The notes under the pieces were generated by a model. The model was not told where the DNA came from, searched no databases, and saw nothing but the letters and a program-made list of their open reading frames with translations. Positions 30,807-32,738 of a stretch of DNA of 32,738 nucleotides are shown one piece after another; within the stretch, counting starts at the first letter, position 1; each line of letters starts with the position of its first letter. Made by a program: the position numbers and the translations under genes. Source of the stretch: Defluviitaleaceae bacterium (lineage in GTDB: Bacteria > Bacillota > Clostridia > Lachnospirales > WQUN01); the NCBI GenBank assembly GCA_009781765.1, contig WQVC01000025.1:1-32738 (forward strand). Direction: 5' to 3'.

Positions 30807-30896
30807 CAAAAAATCGCGCAAAGCGCGATTTTGATAAAATTTTTGTCGAACTTTTTTTAAAAAGTTCGTGGGGTTTGGGCTGTCCCCCGGCGAAGC
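30807..30896. repeat. Composite GC-hairpin intergenic repeat, copy at 30.8 kb
   Basis: AAAATCGCGC/GCGCGATTTT hairpin (30810-30831), GATAAAA, then AAAGTTCG and CGAACTTT arms around 30849-30870. A GGGCTGTCCCCCGGCGAAGCCCC block follows as two overlapping arms. It again lies between two divergent genes, so it is not a gene-end terminator. Confidence 0.75.
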
Positions 30897-30942
30897 CCCA
30901 AAAACAGGTATAAATTCACGCGCAAAATGTCGGGATTTCATG

Positions 30943-30948
30943 TATAAT
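30943..30948 (+). promoter_or_regulatory. -10 box upstream of the uridine kinase gene
   Basis: TATAAT 22 bp before the ATG; the only -35-like hexamer, TTCACG at 30915, is 22 bp away. It is probably a real -10 with an unusual or activator-dependent -35. Confidence 0.4.
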
Positions 30949-30970
30949 GGGTTGAAGAGGAGGGGTTTCA

Positions 30971-32620
30971 ATGGAAATCAAAATAAATATTGCGGGAGTG
31001 GGGGAAGTTGCGGCAACTCGCGGAACATCGCTCTTTGAAATCAGCGAAAAATATGCCGACAAGCGTGAGCGTCCCGCCCTGATTGCAAAAATGAACAACG
31101 AACTGCACGACCTGTCGCGACCGGTGCTTTACGATTCGAATATCGAATTTTTGGATATAACAAGCTCGCAAGGTTACCGCGCCTATCAGCGCGGCGTTTC
31201 ATTTTTGATGGTGTACGCGGCAAAAATTGTGTTCGGGGCGAAAGCGCGGGTTGTGATTGCGCATTCAATCAATAAAAATTTGTGTTGCGAAATGCCGGAA
31301 TTTGAATTGACCGAGGAAAAAATTGCGGAAATTGAAGCGGTTATGCGCGATGTTGTTGCTCGCGATTTGCCGATTGAAAAAACCGCGATGCCGAAAGAGC
31401 TCGCGCTTCGCACATGCGAGGAACTCGGGCTGCACGACAAAATCAGCCTGTTGAAATATCGCCACAATCAGACGTTCAGCTTCTACAAATTGGACCGGAT
31501 GTACAATTATTTTTACGGCGAAATGCCGCCGCGCACCGGACGTTTGAGCGAGTTTAAACTTTCCAAACGAACGCGCGGATTTGTGTTGCAATTTCCGTCG
31601 GCGTCGCAGAATTACGAATTTACCGAGCTCGCGCCGGAAGGGCGATTGTCGGAAGTTTTTGCCGAAGCGAATCGTTGGGCGCGAATAATGAAAACCGACA
31701 CCGTCGGCGCGCTTAACGACAAGCTGTGCGCTCGCGGCAACGGCGAAATCATTCGTATAGCCGAGGCGTTGCACGAGAAAAAAATCGCCCTGCTCGCCGA
31801 CCGAATCACTCAGGAACATCGCCCGATTGTGTTAATTGCCGGGCCGTCGAGCAGCGGAAAAACGACTTTTGCAACAAGACTCGGCATACAACTGAACGTA
31901 ACCGGTGCGACGCCCCACGTAATTTCACTGGATAATTACTATCGCAACCGCGAAGATTGCCCCAAGGACGCGAACGGAAATTACGATTTTGAAACAATCG
32001 ACGCGCTCGACACGGCGCAAATTACTGCCGACTTAAAAGCCCTGCTTGCCGGCGAAAGCGTTGAAATTCCGAGCTTTAATTTTTACAGCGGTCGGCGCGA
32101 ATACAAGGGCAATTTCATCAAACTTTCCGACACCGATGTTCTCATTCTCGAAGGAATCCACGGGCTTAACGACCGCATCGGCGGCGATATCTCCCCGAAC
32201 GACAAGTTCAAAATTTTCATCTCGTCCCTCACGCAAATTAACATCGACGACCACAATCGCATCCCCACAACCGACGCCCGCCTGATGCGGCGCATGGTAC
32301 GCGACTTTCTGTTTCGGGGGGCGTCCGCCGAAACAACCCTCGATATGTGGCCGCGCGTTCTTTTGGGCGAAATCAAGTACATTTATCCCTGCCAAGACAA
32401 CGCCGACGCTTTTTTCAATTCTGCCTTGGTTTATGAGATGTGCGTTCTCAAGCAGTACGCCGAACCGCTTCTTTTTAACATTGCGCCTTCGTCGCCTCAT
32501 TACCCCGAGGCTCGTCGTCTGATTAAATTTTTGTCTGCATTTTTGGGCGTCCCCGGCGAAACTATCCCCTCAAATTCAATTATGCGCGAATTTGTCGGCG
32601 GGAGTTGTTTTGCTCATTAG
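30971..32620 (+). CDS. TGS-domain nucleoside (uridine) kinase fusion
   Basis: 549 residues. Residues 1-60 are a TGS-like domain (EIKINIAGVGEVAATRGTSL), and 61-225 resemble the second additional domain of threonyl-tRNA synthetase, with AHSINKNL and FELTEEKIAEIEA. The C-terminal kinase has the P-loop GPSSSGKT at 291-298, then ISLDNYYRNREDCPKD and LILEGIHGLND. It ends in IPSNSIMREFVGGSCF. The kinase domain phosphorylates uridine or cytidine with a nucleoside triphosphate. The fusion is widespread in Clostridia; the role of the N-terminal part is unknown. AGGAGGGG precedes the ATG. The stop overlaps that of the transposase on the other strand. Confidence 0.93.
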   Translation: MEIKINIAGVGEVAATRGTSLFEISEKYADKRERPALIAKMNNELHDLSRPVLYDSNIEFLDITSSQGYRAYQRGVSFLMVYAAKIVFGAKARVVIAHSINKNLCCEMPEFELTEEKIAEIEAVMRDVVARDLPIEKTAMPKELALRTCEELGLHDKISLLKYRHNQTFSFYKLDRMYNYFYGEMPPRTGRLSEFKLSKRTRGFVLQFPSASQNYEFTELAPEGRLSEVFAEANRWARIMKTDTVGALNDKLCARGNGEIIRIAEALHEKKIALLADRITQEHRPIVLIAGPSSSGKTTFATRLGIQLNVTGATPHVISLDNYYRNREDCPKDANGNYDFETIDALDTAQITADLKALLAGESVEIPSFNFYSGRREYKGNFIKLSDTDVLILEGIHGLNDRIGGDISPNDKFKIFISSLTQINIDDHNRIPTTDARLMRRMVRDFLFRGASAETTLDMWPRVLLGEIKYIYPCQDNADAFFNSALVYEMCVLKQYAEPLLFNIAPSSPHYPEARRLIKFLSAFLGVPGETIPSNSIMREFVGGSCFAH

Positions 32621-32738
32621 GGTGTGTCGACAATAGTTTTGCCCCAACCAACAAAACAGGCAATCTGTACAGCGGCAAGATATGAAGCCGTATGTTTGGC
32701 GTAACGAGTTGCAATGCCGCGCCACTGCTTGAGAACGG
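32617..32738 (-). mobile_element. IS5-like transposase, 3' end only
   Basis: The minus strand from the right edge encodes 39 residues in frame: VLKQWRGIATRYAKHTASYL, AAVQIACFVGW, then GKTIVDTP and a stop. This is the C-terminus typical of IS5-family DDE transposases (KxxRxIATRYxKxxxxFLAxxxxA). The stop (TTA at 32617-32619) overlaps the kinase stop on the plus strand. GGGTGTGTCGAC next to it could be part of the insertion sequence's end. The catalytic part lies outside the window. Confidence 0.8.

Overview
The window looks like a chromosomal segment of an endospore-forming, monoderm Firmicute, most likely a clostridial relative. The evidence is a SigE-type mother-cell sigma factor with its pro-region, YqzL next to RecO, several lipobox signal peptides with Lgt, an uridine-kinase-like protein of the clostridial TGS-fusion type, and strong AGGAGG-type ribosome sites with frequent GTG/TTG starts. 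A GH130 mannosyl-glucose phosphorylase at the left edge suggests growth on plant mannan. Host and species cannot be told from the sequence.

Left part (1-3826): a partial GH130 phosphorylase on the minus strand; a membrane-anchored HtrA/DegP-like protein whose catalytic His is replaced by Tyr; a palindromic repeat; a run of 11-bp TTCA repeats placed like a Pho box in front of a TATAAT; and a short homoserine dehydrogenase without an ACT domain.

Exporter region (3831-14185): one long, tightly packed operon. It has two MacB/LolD-type ATPases (the second with an AbrB-like tail), a GNAT acetyltransferase gene broken by an internal deletion, a 703-residue secreted protein made of about seven ~95-residue repeats, three consecutive lipoprotein HlyD-like adaptors and a 963-residue permease with two FtsX-like halves. 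Most junctions overlap by a few bases, except between the second and third adaptor, where a 75-bp insert sits between 15-bp direct repeats. The set probably forms one tripartite-like efflux or surface-export machine, inferred from gene content.

Repeat-rich middle (14186-18185): yqzL and recO, surrounded by about 100-bp palindromic elements. At least five share a hairpin core with a GCTTC or ATTC terminal loop and a conserved internal loop, while their stems and outer arms differ between copies with compensatory changes. Three of them abut each other between yqzL and recO. A second, 137-146 bp palindrome family also has two copies (2451 and 16059). A lipoprotein with a copper-amine-oxidase-like C-terminal domain lies on the minus strand.

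Right part: a sigE-led operon (sigE, VanY-type carboxypeptidase, HlyIII-family membrane protein, lgt, TPR-like protein) on the plus strand meets a minus-strand MoxR-DUF58 operon (membrane protein, DUF4129, DUF4350, MoxR, DUF58, RDD) at a bidirectional terminator. Then follow a membrane-anchored DacA/DacF-like carboxypeptidase, an unrecognised 425-residue protein, the TGS-uridine kinase fusion, and the 3' end of an IS5-like transposase cut by the window edge. No rRNA, tRNA or CRISPR array was seen.
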